Part shown: in pieces, positions 1-6,721 of the stretch
Layout: every line of letters starts with the position of its first letter
Numbering within the stretch: the first letter of the stretch is position 1
Origin: Lachnospiraceae bacterium
GTDB taxonomy: Bacteria > Bacillota_A > Clostridia > Lachnospirales > Lachnospiraceae
Assembly: GCA_017958935.1 (NCBI GenBank)
Contig: JAGDBR010000130.1
Coordinates: forward strand, 1-11,621
DNA: 11,621 bases
Direction: 5' to 3'
The notes under the pieces: model-generated
What the model saw: only the letters and a program-made list of their open reading frames with translations
What the model was told of the DNA's origin: nothing
Databases searched by the model: none
Translations under genes and position numbers: made by a program

Positions 1-375
1 ATTCCCGAAATTGATGTTGACGTCGTAGCCCATTTCACGCGCAACCGCGAACGAATGCTCGATCAGGAGCTTCCCGTACTTCCGGCGCTGATAGGCGGGC
101 GCGATGCACAGCGGGCCGAAGGAAACGATCTCTTTCCTGTTCCCGTCCCGGTCTTCGAGCCATGCCTTCGTGTACATGATGTTCCCGATGATCCTGCCGT
201 CCTTTTCCAGCACGAACGCAAGCTCCGGGATGAAGTCCGGATGGTTCCGCATCATGTGGACGTAGTAATGCTCGTCCGCGCCCGGCTTATAGACGTTCCA
301 GAACGCTTCGCGAGTCAGCGCCTCGACTTCCCTGTAGTCCTTTTCTTCCTCTACGCGTATGCGCACATCTTCCAT
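1..375 (-). CDS. GNAT family N-acetyltransferase (C-terminus cut by window start)
   Basis: The first 125 residues of a leftward gene are present and still open at base 1. They read as a GCN5-related N-acetyltransferase, which transfers an acetyl group from acetyl-CoA to an amine; the substrate is unknown. The acetyl-CoA-binding motif A lies at about residues 86-105 (FGPLCIAPAYQRRKYGK). In it the first glycine of the usual Q/R-x-x-G-x-G/A pattern is a lysine (Q96-R-R-K99-Y-G101), so cofactor binding may be slightly unusual. Residues 52-68 form the expected beta4-strand region (AFVLEKDGRIIGNIMYT). The visible end, INFGN, matches the point where relatives usually continue with a Pro-Glu-Asn-Tyr segment. 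The start at 375 is chosen because AGGGGA lies about 7 bases upstream. It is the last visible gene of a leftward series. Family call is firm, substrate unknown. Confidence 0.85.
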   Translation of the reverse strand, partial: MEDVRIRVEEEKDYREVEALTREAFWNVYKPGADEHYYVHMMRNHPDFIPELAFVLEKDGRIIGNIMYTKAWLEDRDGNRKEIVSFGPLCIAPAYQRRKYGKLLIEHSFAVAREMGYDVNINFGN

Positions 376-441
376 TTCATCTTCCCCTTTTCATTTTTCG
401 TCAATATCGAAAACCGCACGCCGGCGGACCGGGCATCTTCG

Positions 442-464
442 CCGGACGCGGCCCGGACGCCGCG
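442..464 (-). repeat. GC-rich tandem 11-mer and hairpin behind a stop codon
   Basis: Two imperfect 11-base copies lie side by side (CCGGACGCGGC at 442-452 and CCGGACGCCGC at 453-463). Read on the minus strand, 464-459 and 452-447 can pair as CGCGGC/GCCGCG with a 6-base loop, starting three bases after the stop codon of the 165-residue gene. No T-run follows directly, so this is not a standard intrinsic terminator. It could slow decay or attenuate transcription into the next GNAT gene; that role is a guess. Confidence 0.3.
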
Positions 465-466
465 GA

Positions 467-964
467 TCAACCCTCCCGGAACGCGAACAAAGCGTCGCCC
501 GGGAACCGGTACTCCCTGTCGCAGATATAGCCGCGGAGCCAGAGCTCGCCGCCGACGTTTCGAAGGTACAGCCCCTTCGGGAAGCCGTCATCCTGCTCCT
601 GTATTTCCGACAGGACCGTGACGGCCCGGTCGGGCGCGCTGTGCGTCCCGCTCAGAACAGCGTTCCGGCTCTCCGGCTGATCCCTCCATGCCAGGCGGAG
701 GAACACGCCCGTTTCCGGCGGGCAGGGACTGAGCCCGATCTCACGGATCCGCCGGAAGATCTCCTCCAGCGAAGCGCCGTTCTCAAGCCCGATCTCCTGC
801 AGTGAAGCGATCCTTACGGTCAGTTCTTCCGGATGCCCGGCCGAGAAGCGCGGATGCGCGAAATACACCTCTGCGTAATGATTCGTCCGGATCCCCTGCG
901 CTTCCAGCATTTCGCAGAGCTTGTCCGCCGGAAAAGCTTCTGTTTTCAGCACGATCTGTCTCAT
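467..964 (-). CDS. Protein of unknown function, 165 aa
   Basis: This is a soluble protein without signal peptide or membrane segment. Its sequence resembles a family I remember from Bacillus and Paenibacillus genomes, where it is sometimes labelled 'helicase' although it has no helicase motifs. The shared pattern is a segment like GLSPCPPETG followed by LRLAWRDQP (about residues 77-97), then a C-terminal stretch with DDGFPKG and GGELWLRGY (about 125-145). The N-terminal part ends in an alpha-helical stretch with GLENGASLEEIFRRI (about 59-73). The start ATG (964-962) overlaps the TGA of the upstream VOC-GNAT gene in an ATGA arrangement. I see no clear Shine-Dalgarno sequence before it, so it is probably translated by coupling to that gene. 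Function is unknown; the coding call is strong because it is the only sensible frame here and it fits the gene chain. Confidence 0.75.
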   Translation of the reverse strand: MRQIVLKTEAFPADKLCEMLEAQGIRTNHYAEVYFAHPRFSAGHPEELTVRIASLQEIGLENGASLEEIFRRIREIGLSPCPPETGVFLRLAWRDQPESRNAVLSGTHSAPDRAVTVLSEIQEQDDGFPKGLYLRNVGGELWLRGYICDREYRFPGDALFAFREG

Positions 965-1905
965 TGCAGTTTTTTAAAGAGTCTGGCGCTCCAGAACTCC
1001 ATTCCCAGCTCGTCCAGATAAAAGTGCAGGATCGCCTTCCGGTCCTTCGTCGCCGTACTGAGCATGATGAAATCCGCACCGTCCCGGACCGCTTCCTCGG
1101 CGTATCCGAACAGCGCCTTCCCGATGCCCTGGCTGCGGCATTCCGGTTTCACGTAGATCTCCTCCACCTCGAATACCGGCGTGCCGGCCGGCGTAACGGA
1201 CGTGTCCCGCTCTGTCTTTTCCATGCGGCCGAGCAGGTATCCGACGACCTTTGCGCCGTCGCGCGCCGTGAAGACGCGGCTGCCCTCGATGTCCGCCTTT
1301 TCATTCCTGCGGTAGCCGTGGCAGCTGTTCTCCGCTTCCCAGTCGGCGGACAGCCGGAGCAGGACGTCCAGCAGCTCCTCCGTCAGTTCTCTTTCTTCGG
1401 TCACCGTATAGGCGGTCCTCTGCCGGCCGTCTTCCGGATCCTCCTCTTTCTTTAGGGAGGATCGGACGTATTCCAAGGGAACGTCCATCCGGCCGGCCGT
1501 CTCTTCCGGCGACAGGCCGCTTGCCGCAAAGCGCCGGACGACGGCTTCCGGCTTCTCGCCCACTTCGATGATATGCCCGTCCGGATCATAGAACCGGACG
1601 ACCCGCTGCCCCCAGCGGTGCTCGAACAAGGCGTGGACGTAGCGGATCTCGAACGCGCGCAGGCGCTCGCAGAAGCCGTCCAGATCGTCTTCCTCGAAAT
1701 ACAGTTCCCCCGCATTATTCTGCAGGACGATCTGATCCGTTCGGATGAATGACTGCCACGTATCGAGCGTCTGGAGCGCGATCCCGCCCTCCAGGGTCAC
1801 GTTGGCGCCGAAATCGTCGACGACGCCGAGACCGAGCACGTCCTGATAGAACCGTTTGCTTTTTTCAATATCCTTTACCGCGATCAACGCGCACACATAC
1901 TTCAT
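961..1905 (-). CDS. VOC (glyoxalase/bleomycin-resistance fold) - GNAT acetyltransferase fusion protein
   Basis: This 314-residue protein holds two domains. Residues 1-118 are a VOC-superfamily domain: the N-terminal VKDIEKSKRFYQDVLGL segment and the DPDGHIIEVGE segment at about 107-117, where E114 fits the usual metal-ligand glutamate. The first ligand position, commonly histidine, appears to be C5. Residues about 120-151 are a helical tail (SPEETAGRMDVPLEYVRSSL) that many stand-alone VOC proteins of Bacillota carry. Residues about 165-314 are a GNAT acetyltransferase with motif A VEEIYVKPECRSQGIGK (R257-x-x-G260-x-G262) and a C-terminal HFYLDELGMEFWSARLFKK segment. The two halves usually occur as separate proteins, so this is a genuine fusion or a joined pair. 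The start at 1905 has GCGGAGA just upstream and lies 24 bases after the preceding GNAT gene. Substrates are unknown; detoxification or small-molecule modification is the general guess for such domains. Confidence 0.85.
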   Translation of the reverse strand: MKYVCALIAVKDIEKSKRFYQDVLGLGVVDDFGANVTLEGGIALQTLDTWQSFIRTDQIVLQNNAGELYFEEDDLDGFCERLRAFEIRYVHALFEHRWGQRVVRFYDPDGHIIEVGEKPEAVVRRFAASGLSPEETAGRMDVPLEYVRSSLKKEEDPEDGRQRTAYTVTEERELTEELLDVLLRLSADWEAENSCHGYRRNEKADIEGSRVFTARDGAKVVGYLLGRMEKTERDTSVTPAGTPVFEVEEIYVKPECRSQGIGKALFGYAEEAVRDGADFIMLSTATKDRKAILHFYLDELGMEFWSARLFKKLQ

Positions 1906-1929
1906 GCTGTCTCCGCAAATCTTTCCCGC

Positions 1930-2346
1930 TTATTCGAACGCGAGCAGGTTCCCGAGCCGGATCGTGAACCCCAGCGCCTGATACATCTGTACGTCGCAGT
2001 CCGCGCAGCCGACGGTCATCGAAGAGACGCCGCTTTCCTCGTACGCAAACCGGACGAGCCTTCGCGCAACGCCCTGATGCCGGTACGCCGGACGGATGTA
2101 AAAGTCCTCGAACACGCCGCCCGGCAGATAGTCGAAGGTCGAAAAGCCGACCGTCACCGAGCAGCACCCGACCGGCTCATCGCCGTCCCAGGCGCCGTAG
2201 AACAGGATCCGGTCCTCTTCCATGGCCTTCGCAAGGCGCGCCTTCTCTTCGGCGCCGGGCACGTCTTCGCCGATCTCTGTCTTATACAGTTCCTGCAGCT
2301 TCCACAGATCGTCGATCCGGGAAACCCCGATCCTCCGATAATCCAT
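1930..2346 (-). CDS. GNAT family N-acetyltransferase, 138 aa
   Basis: This is a complete, short, cytosolic single-domain acetyltransferase that should use acetyl-CoA to acetylate an unidentified amine. Motif A is clear at about residues 79-98 (FEDFYIRPAYRHQGVARRLV), with R89-x-x-G92-x-A94 forming the pyrophosphate-binding turn. The C-terminal part has the usual MYQALGFTIRLGNLLAFE (about 121-138), the 'Y..lGF' strand-helix end of GNAT proteins. An acidic N-terminal helix (about 11-46) precedes the first strands. The start at 2346 follows a purine block (GGGGGAAGA) directly upstream, and the gene sits 37 bases behind the zinc-ribbon gene, so the two are probably in one transcript. Family is firm; substrate cannot be told from sequence. 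Confidence 0.88.
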   Translation of the reverse strand: MDYRRIGVSRIDDLWKLQELYKTEIGEDVPGAEEKARLAKAMEEDRILFYGAWDGDEPVGCCSVTVGFSTFDYLPGGVFEDFYIRPAYRHQGVARRLVRFAYEESGVSSMTVGCADCDVQMYQALGFTIRLGNLLAFE

Positions 2347-2383
2347 TCTTCCCCCGCAAACGGCCGCTTTCCGCGGTCCTCAC

Positions 2384-2581
2384 TCAATCATCCAGCAATG
2401 CGTCGGCGGCTTCCATCTCGTCGACCCAGGAGGCGTCATACCGGGTGCCCTTCATCCGGGCCCCGCATTCCGGGCAGACCGCATAAGGCTTCGGCCCCCG
2501 GTAACCGCAGGCCCGGCACTCATACTCGTCCTTCCGGAAGAGATGCGTCTTCAGGATCCATTTGGAAGTTTTCTGTTTCAT
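2384..2581 (-). CDS. Small zinc-ribbon protein, 65 aa
   Basis: This small protein has two knuckles typical of a zinc ribbon, C22-R-A-C25 (in YECRACGYRG) and C36-P-E-C39 (in YAVCPECGARM), which should bind one Zn2+ ion. The N-terminus is basic (about residues 1-17) and the C-terminus acidic (DEMEAADALLDD). Nothing indicates an enzymatic role; such proteins often bind nucleic acid or a partner protein. The start at 2581 is backed by AAGGAAGG about 6 bases upstream. It lies 54 bases after the GH2 gene and 37 bases before a GNAT gene on the same strand, so it bridges the glycosidase gene and the small-gene series. The two CxxC pairs and the strong ribosome binding site make it a real gene despite its size. 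Confidence 0.8.
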   Translation of the reverse strand: MKQKTSKWILKTHLFRKDEYECRACGYRGPKPYAVCPECGARMKGTRYDASWVDEMEAADALLDD

Positions 2582-2602
2582 GCCCCGCCTTCCTTTTTAC
2601 AT

Positions 2603-2618
2603 GCCGGATCGGTCCGGC
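2603..2618. repeat. Perfect hairpin between GH2 and zinc-ribbon genes
   Basis: GCCGGA (2603-2608) and TCCGGC (2613-2618) form a perfect 6-bp stem with a 4-base loop in the 54-bp gap. In the leftward transcript no T-run follows it (the next bases are ATGTAAAAAGG), so it is unlikely to terminate fully. It may stabilise the end of the GH2 message or reduce read-through into the small genes. Confidence 0.35.
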
Positions 2619-2635
2619 GGTCCGCAGCGTGACCG

Positions 2636-4957
2636 TCATCTCACCTCGATCATCACCGTCACCGGCTCCACTCCGGCGCTGCTGACCGTTACTGTCACTG
2701 TCCCCGGTTCAGTCCCTGCGCGTAAAACTGCCAGACACCGTCCCCGGTAAGAATCGTGCCATGCCTTATCATATACTTCGTCCGTCTTGCAGAGGGCGCT
2801 GCCGAAGCCGGCGAGTTCGGCCGCACCGCTGACGGCGATCTCCACCCGCTGCTCTATATACGGCTTCAGCACGCCTGAGCGGTCGGTAAACTCAATGGGA
2901 ACATAACACAGATCCGCTCCGTCCGCACGCAGGACCGTCTTTTCGGGCTTTACGCTCAATACGGTCTCGCTGCCGCCGGTCGTCAGACCGGAGACCGCAA
3001 TCACCTTTCCCTGCGCATCCAGTGCTTCCGCGCACAGCGTTCCCGGCGCGTATGGCACGCGGAACATTGCCTTGTACTGCCTGACATCCTTTATTCCGAT
3101 CTCTTTTCCGTTCAGTTTCAGCCGGACCTTCTTCGCATCCGCGTAGACCTCCACGACCGCACGCACGCCTTCGTATCCCTGCCAGCTCCAGCTGTCGATC
3201 GCATTGGTGAACTGCCAGGAGCCCGTCGAGGGTTTTTCCCCTGCGTGATTCAGGGGACGCACGGCAATGAACGGCTCTTTCCGCAGGCCCCACACGACCT
3301 GCATGAACGCCATGGAAGCAAGCGGTTTGCCGGTGATGTCGATCATGCCCTGGCCCGCCAAAAGCGGCAGTCCCTGATAGCTGTGGTAGGTCCAGTCACC
3401 TAAGCCGGCCTCCCTCAGATAATCCCAGGCCGACCAGACAAAATCACCGATCAGCTGCGGATACTTCATGACCCGCTCCCAGTTGTACGGAAGATCGCCC
3501 GCCATAGTCTCCGATCCGACCATGATCCGCTCCGGATATTTCTTCACGTCCTCGTCATAGCGTGAAGACGCATAATTCAGGCCCAGGATGTCCAGACTCT
3601 CCGCCGCGCCGGAAGAAACGCGGTCGCCTTTCTTTCCCGCGCTCATGAAAAACATCATCCGGCCCAGTTTCTGCGTCACGGCGTTGAAAAAGGCCGATCC
3701 GGTCTTCTTTTCCCGATAACCGTGCCCTTCCGGGAGCGGCTCTGCCTTGTATTCCCCTTTGTCTTTGTAAAGGCCGACGCCCTTGGCCGCCATGATGTTC
3801 AGGGATACATTGATCCCGGCGGTGACCGGACGGGAAGTGTCCAGTGAGCGGATGTGGTCCCGCATCATCCGGCAGACTTCGACGCCTTTCGGAAAAGCCG
3901 TCTCCGTGACCTCATTGCCGATGGAATACAGGATCACGCTCGGATGATTGCGGGAAGACTCCACCATCGCCGTCAGGTCGTCCTTCCAGTCCTCCCAAAA
4001 CCAACGTGCATAATCGTGGTACGTCTTCGGTATATACCAGCCGTCGAACGTTTCGTTCATGACGTACATGCCCAGCCGGTCGCAGGTCTCCAGCGTGATC
4101 TGAGAAGCCGGGTGATGGGCAATGCGGACGGCGTTGAATCCGTTTTCTTTCAGGATGCGGATGCGCCGCTCCTCGGCGGCGCGGAATTCACAGGCGCCCA
4201 GAACGCCGTGATCGTGATGGATGCAGCCGCCGCGAAGGAGCACCGGACTGCCGTTCACCGAAAGGCCCGTTTCCGCGCTCCATTCCAGTTTCCGGATGCC
4301 GAATTCCAGACGCACTTCGTCCGTCTTTGTCCTGACGATGCATGTGTAGAGATACGGCGCCTCGGCGCTCCACAGTTTCGCATCCGGAACGGTCAGCTCT
4401 CCCGGTGCTCCGGAAGCGACGACCGTCTCTTTGTCCCGGATCTCCACGAAGTCTCCGTCCGTTTCCACCCGGATGACGGCGGGATCCAGGGAAACAGTCT
4501 CCACATGCACGGAGCGGATGTGATCCCTGTCCCGGACCAGAAGCGTGACCGGACGGTATATCCCGCTGCCCGAATACCAGCGGCTGTTCGGTTCCAGCGA
4601 ATTGTCCACCCGGACAGAGGCCAGGTTCTCACCCTCCGTCACAAATTCTGAAATGTCGATGTCAAAAGGCGTATAGCCATAGCGGTGCCGCCCTGCCTGA
4701 CAGCCGTTGACGGAAACCGTACAGTTTTGGTAAACGCCTTCGAAATGCAGGACCAGCGATCTCCCGCGCATTTCATCCGTCAGGGAAAACCGCTTTTCAT
4801 ACAGATAGACGCCGCCCGGAAAATAGCCCGTATTCACGCCGTTCCGGCAGCTGCTCCGGCGGGGCTCCGTCAGCATCGCATCGTGCGGCAGCCGTACCGG
4901 GACCGGTTCGCATTCTTTTCTGTAAAACAGCCAGTCTTGATTAAAGTCCGGGACCAT
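2636..4957 (-). CDS. Glycoside hydrolase family 2, intracellular beta-glycosidase
   Basis: This 773-residue retaining beta-glycosidase has the GH2 order: a jelly-roll sugar-binding domain (about 1-138), an immunoglobulin-like domain (about 143-225), a TIM-barrel catalytic domain (about 228-560), and two C-terminal beta domains (about 570-655 and 665-773, the first resembling DUF4982). The proposed acid/base is E349 in SIGNEV; the nucleophile is E483 in MVGSETMAG, the form seen in many gut Bacillota GH2 enzymes. NAVRIAHHP (275-283) and FVWSAWDYL (506-514) are further barrel signatures. The two catalytic glutamates lie 134 residues apart, farther than in LacZ, owing to an insert at about 391-452. 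There is no signal peptide, so it acts in the cytoplasm. The start at 4957 has GGGAG about 7 bases upstream. Activity could be beta-galactosidase, beta-glucosidase or beta-glucuronidase; context with an alpha-rhamnosidase and a transporter suggests it cleaves an imported rhamnosyl-glycoside after the rhamnose cap is removed. Confidence 0.93.
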   Translation of the reverse strand: MVPDFNQDWLFYRKECEPVPVRLPHDAMLTEPRRSSCRNGVNTGYFPGGVYLYEKRFSLTDEMRGRSLVLHFEGVYQNCTVSVNGCQAGRHRYGYTPFDIDISEFVTEGENLASVRVDNSLEPNSRWYSGSGIYRPVTLLVRDRDHIRSVHVETVSLDPAVIRVETDGDFVEIRDKETVVASGAPGELTVPDAKLWSAEAPYLYTCIVRTKTDEVRLEFGIRKLEWSAETGLSVNGSPVLLRGGCIHHDHGVLGACEFRAAEERRIRILKENGFNAVRIAHHPASQITLETCDRLGMYVMNETFDGWYIPKTYHDYARWFWEDWKDDLTAMVESSRNHPSVILYSIGNEVTETAFPKGVEVCRMMRDHIRSLDTSRPVTAGINVSLNIMAAKGVGLYKDKGEYKAEPLPEGHGYREKKTGSAFFNAVTQKLGRMMFFMSAGKKGDRVSSGAAESLDILGLNYASSRYDEDVKKYPERIMVGSETMAGDLPYNWERVMKYPQLIGDFVWSAWDYLREAGLGDWTYHSYQGLPLLAGQGMIDITGKPLASMAFMQVVWGLRKEPFIAVRPLNHAGEKPSTGSWQFTNAIDSWSWQGYEGVRAVVEVYADAKKVRLKLNGKEIGIKDVRQYKAMFRVPYAPGTLCAEALDAQGKVIAVSGLTTGGSETVLSVKPEKTVLRADGADLCYVPIEFTDRSGVLKPYIEQRVEIAVSGAAELAGFGSALCKTDEVYDKAWHDSYRGRCLAVLRAGTEPGTVTVTVSSAGVEPVTVMIEVR

Positions 4958-5007
4958 GACGGTTCTCCCTTCTTGTTTCCTTTGATGCAGGAACCTGATA
5001 CAAAAAT

Positions 5008-5037
5008 ACTGTACATTACCGTCCTCGGAATTGTCAA
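5008..5037 (-). promoter_or_regulatory. Sigma-A type promoter for the GH2 gene
   Basis: On the minus strand, TTGACA (5037-5032), a perfect -35, is followed after 18 bases by TACAGT (5013-5008), a 4-of-6 match to the -10 consensus. Transcription should start near 5001, giving a leader of about 45 bases before the GH2 start codon. Confidence 0.65.
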
Positions 5038-5051
5038 TAACGCCGTGCGAT

Positions 5052-5069
5052 GTCCGTCGGCGGACCGCC
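5052..5069. promoter_or_regulatory. Overlapping GC-rich inverted repeats between the divergent promoters
   Basis: GTCCG (5052-5056) pairs with CGGAC (5061-5065) across a 4-base loop, and GGCGGACCGCC (5059-5069) is itself a palindrome around one central base. The block lies upstream of both -35 boxes, where an activator or shared repressor could act. No regulator gene is visible in the window. Confidence 0.3.
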
Positions 5070-5071
5070 TT

Positions 5072-5096
5072 TTGTTCGCATGTATTTCTTGAACAA
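5072..5096. promoter_or_regulatory. Spaced inverted repeat covering the transporter -35 box (operator candidate)
   Basis: TTGTTC (5072-5077) and GAACAA (5091-5096) are perfect inverted copies with 13 bases between them. Their centres are 19 bp apart, close to two helical turns, which suits a dimeric regulator. The right half-site overlaps the -35 box TTGAAC (5089-5094), so binding there would be expected to block RNA polymerase. Confidence 0.4.
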
Positions 5097-5117
5097 GCCC
5101 GTCCTTTCCATTATAAT
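5089..5117 (+). promoter_or_regulatory. Sigma-A type promoter for the transporter-rhamnosidase operon
   Basis: TTGAAC (5089-5094; 4 of 6 to consensus) and a perfect TATAAT (5112-5117) are separated by 17 bases. Transcription should start near 5124, leaving a leader of roughly 55 bases before the transporter start codon at 5180. Confidence 0.75.
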
Positions 5118-5164
5118 ATGAATCATCGGACAAGGCGGAGCGGGATATGATCCCCGGTCTGCCG

Positions 5165-5171
5165 AAGGAGG
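5165..5171 (+). promoter_or_regulatory. Ribosome binding site that fixes the transporter start
   Basis: AAGGAGG is a near-perfect anti-16S match 8 bases before ATG 5180. The in-frame ATG at 5147 has no comparable site and would put this sequence inside the gene, so 5180 is preferred. Confidence 0.8.
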
Positions 5172-5179
5172 AATGTACG

Positions 5180-6721
5180 ATGAAACTGCCCGCAAGCCGC
5201 GTAACATCCGCGGAGGTCACGAAGAAGGAAAAATGGCTGGGTTATCTCTTGGGCCCGGCCGGAGCGCTGCTGTTAAACGCGGTGCTCGCGACCTATCTGA
5301 ACGTCTACTACACCGACGTGCTGAACCTCACGCCGCTCTGGAAGGGCGCGTTTTTGACGGTCTTCCCGATCGTTTCGAAAATCATCGACGCTGTCACCAA
5401 CGTGATCATGGGGCAGATCATCGACCGGACCCGGACGAAGGAAGGCAAGGCCAGGCCCTGGCTGCTGCTCTCCGCGCCGTTAGTGACCATCACCGCGATC
5501 CTGCTCTTTACGGTGCCCGAATCCAGTGATACCGTCAAGGCGATCTGGGTCATGATCTCCTACAACCTGTTCTATTCCTTTGCCTATACGATCTTCAACA
5601 TGAGCCACAACCTGATGGTGCCGCTGTCCACACGCAACGGGACGGACCGCGGCGGGCTGTCGGTCTTCAACCAGATCACGACCATCATGATGAGCGGGAT
5701 CCTGGTGGCGCTCATCTTCCCCATGGTCATCATGCCGGCGATCGGGGTAGATAAGTCAAAGTGGATCACCCTGATGAGCATGCTCGCGATCCTGGCGCTT
5801 CCGCTGACGCTGCTGGAGTATTACTTCACCAAAGAGCGCGTCACGGAGGAGACCGCCGCGGCCGGGGAAGAGACCCGGTTGCGTTTGGGCGAGCAGATGA
5901 AAATGATCTTCACGGACAAGTACATGATCCTGATGTACGCCTATTTCCTGATCTCCACCGTCGGCTCGGTGCTGAAGAATCTCGGCCTGGTCTACTACTG
6001 CAACTACGTGCTCGGAACTTACAACGACGGCGTGACCCAGATGCTCGTTTCGGTCATCGGCGGCATCCCCATGGGCATCGGCATCTTCGCGGTCTGGCCG
6101 CTGGCGAAGCGGTTCGGCAAGCGGAACGTGACGATGGTCGGCTTTGCGCTCTATGCGCTGGGCAGTCTCATCTGCTGGCTTTTCCCCACCAATCTCGCGA
6201 TCGTCCTGACCGGGCAGTTCATTAAAAACATCGGCGGCCTGCCTTCCGCCTACGTCTTCATGGCCATCTTCGCCGACTGCCTGGATCATCTGGAATGGAA
6301 AACGGATCTGCGCATGGACGGCGCGGCCATGTCAGTATACAACATCATCGCCGTGGCCATGGTCGGCATCATGACGGGCGTCTTCAACTGGCTGCTTGCT
6401 AGCTCGGGATATCTTGCCCCCTTCACGGCCGGCAGCGTTTCCGAGGCTGCCTCGAAACTGGCGGAAAACGGGTGGACGGCGCAGGTCGCGCTGGAGAACC
6501 TGAAACCGGCCGCCGACGGCGTGCTGACTGTCGCCATGCAGCAGGCGCCCGCCGTCTACCGGGTCATTACCTTCTCCTTCCTGGGGCTGGAAGTGTTTAC
6601 CGGTATCGCGCTGGTCGTGATCCTGTTCTTTGTGGACGTCGAGAAGAATATCGTCTCGGAGCAGGCTGAGATCAAGGCCCGCCATGAGGCGAAGAATACA
6701 ACCGCTGGAGGATCGGAATGA
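5180..6721 (+). CDS. GPH-family sugar transporter (MelB-like, MFS superfamily)
   Basis: This 513-residue integral membrane protein should have about twelve helices and import a glycoside. The family signature is in the first cytoplasmic loop region: [20 protein letters not shown] followed by KEGKARPW (67-94), compared with the usual D-x-x-x-D-P-x-x-G-x-x-x-D-x-T-x-x-x-x-G-x-x-[12 protein letters not shown] (43-51) and [15 protein letters not shown] (136-150) also fit. The central cytoplasmic loop is at about 216-245. By eye alignment to Salmonella MelB, D55 is kept as D70, but D59 becomes N74, D124 becomes N140, D19 becomes about L30, and K377 appears as N388. N at the D124 position is common in other family members; loss of D59 and the lysine is more striking. 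A loop of about 45 residues (about 410-457) separates the last two helices. The stop overlaps the start of the rhamnosidase gene (ATGA), so the two are translationally coupled. Confidence 0.9.
   Translation: MKLPASRVTSAEVTKKEKWLGYLLGPAGALLLNAVLATYLNVYYTDVLNLTPLWKGAFLTVFPIVSKIIDAVTNVIMGQIIDRTRTKEGKARPWLLLSAPLVTITAILLFTVPESSDTVKAIWVMISYNLFYSFAYTIFNMSHNLMVPLSTRNGTDRGGLSVFNQITTIMMSGILVALIFPMVIMPAIGVDKSKWITLMSMLAILALPLTLLEYYFTKERVTEETAAAGEETRLRLGEQMKMIFTDKYMILMYAYFLISTVGSVLKNLGLVYYCNYVLGTYNDGVTQMLVSVIGGIPMGIGIFAVWPLAKRFGKRNVTMVGFALYALGSLICWLFPTNLAIVLTGQFIKNIGGLPSAYVFMAIFADCLDHLEWKTDLRMDGAAMSVYNIIAVAMVGIMTGVFNWLLASSGYLAPFTAGSVSEAASKLAENGWTAQVALENLKPAADGVLTVAMQQAPAVYRVITFSFLGLEVFTGIALVVILFFVDVEKNIVSEQAEIKARHEAKNTTAGGSE

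Noticed and set aside
802..1455. A 217-codon plus-strand open frame opposite the VOC-GNAT gene
   Set aside because: The minus strand shows a clear GNAT motif A over the same bases; the plus product has no motif.
3854..4651. A 265-codon plus-strand open frame inside the GH2 gene
   Set aside because: The minus strand encodes the GH2 barrel with acid/base glutamate here; the plus product is His/Arg-rich mirror sequence.
5147..5179. An in-frame upstream ATG that would lengthen the transporter by 11 residues
   Set aside because: It has no ribosome site, and the AAGGAGG at 5165-5171 would be wasted inside the gene; 5180 is the better start.
4958..5179. Possible small gene or RNA in the divergent gap
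   Set aside because: The gap is accounted for by two promoters, two inverted repeats and ribosome sites; no convincing short coding frame or RNA fold was found.
5756..6289. A 177-codon minus-strand open frame inside the transporter gene
   Set aside because: It is antisense to membrane helices of the GPH transporter and rich in His, Asp, Gln and Arg as expected for a mirror frame.
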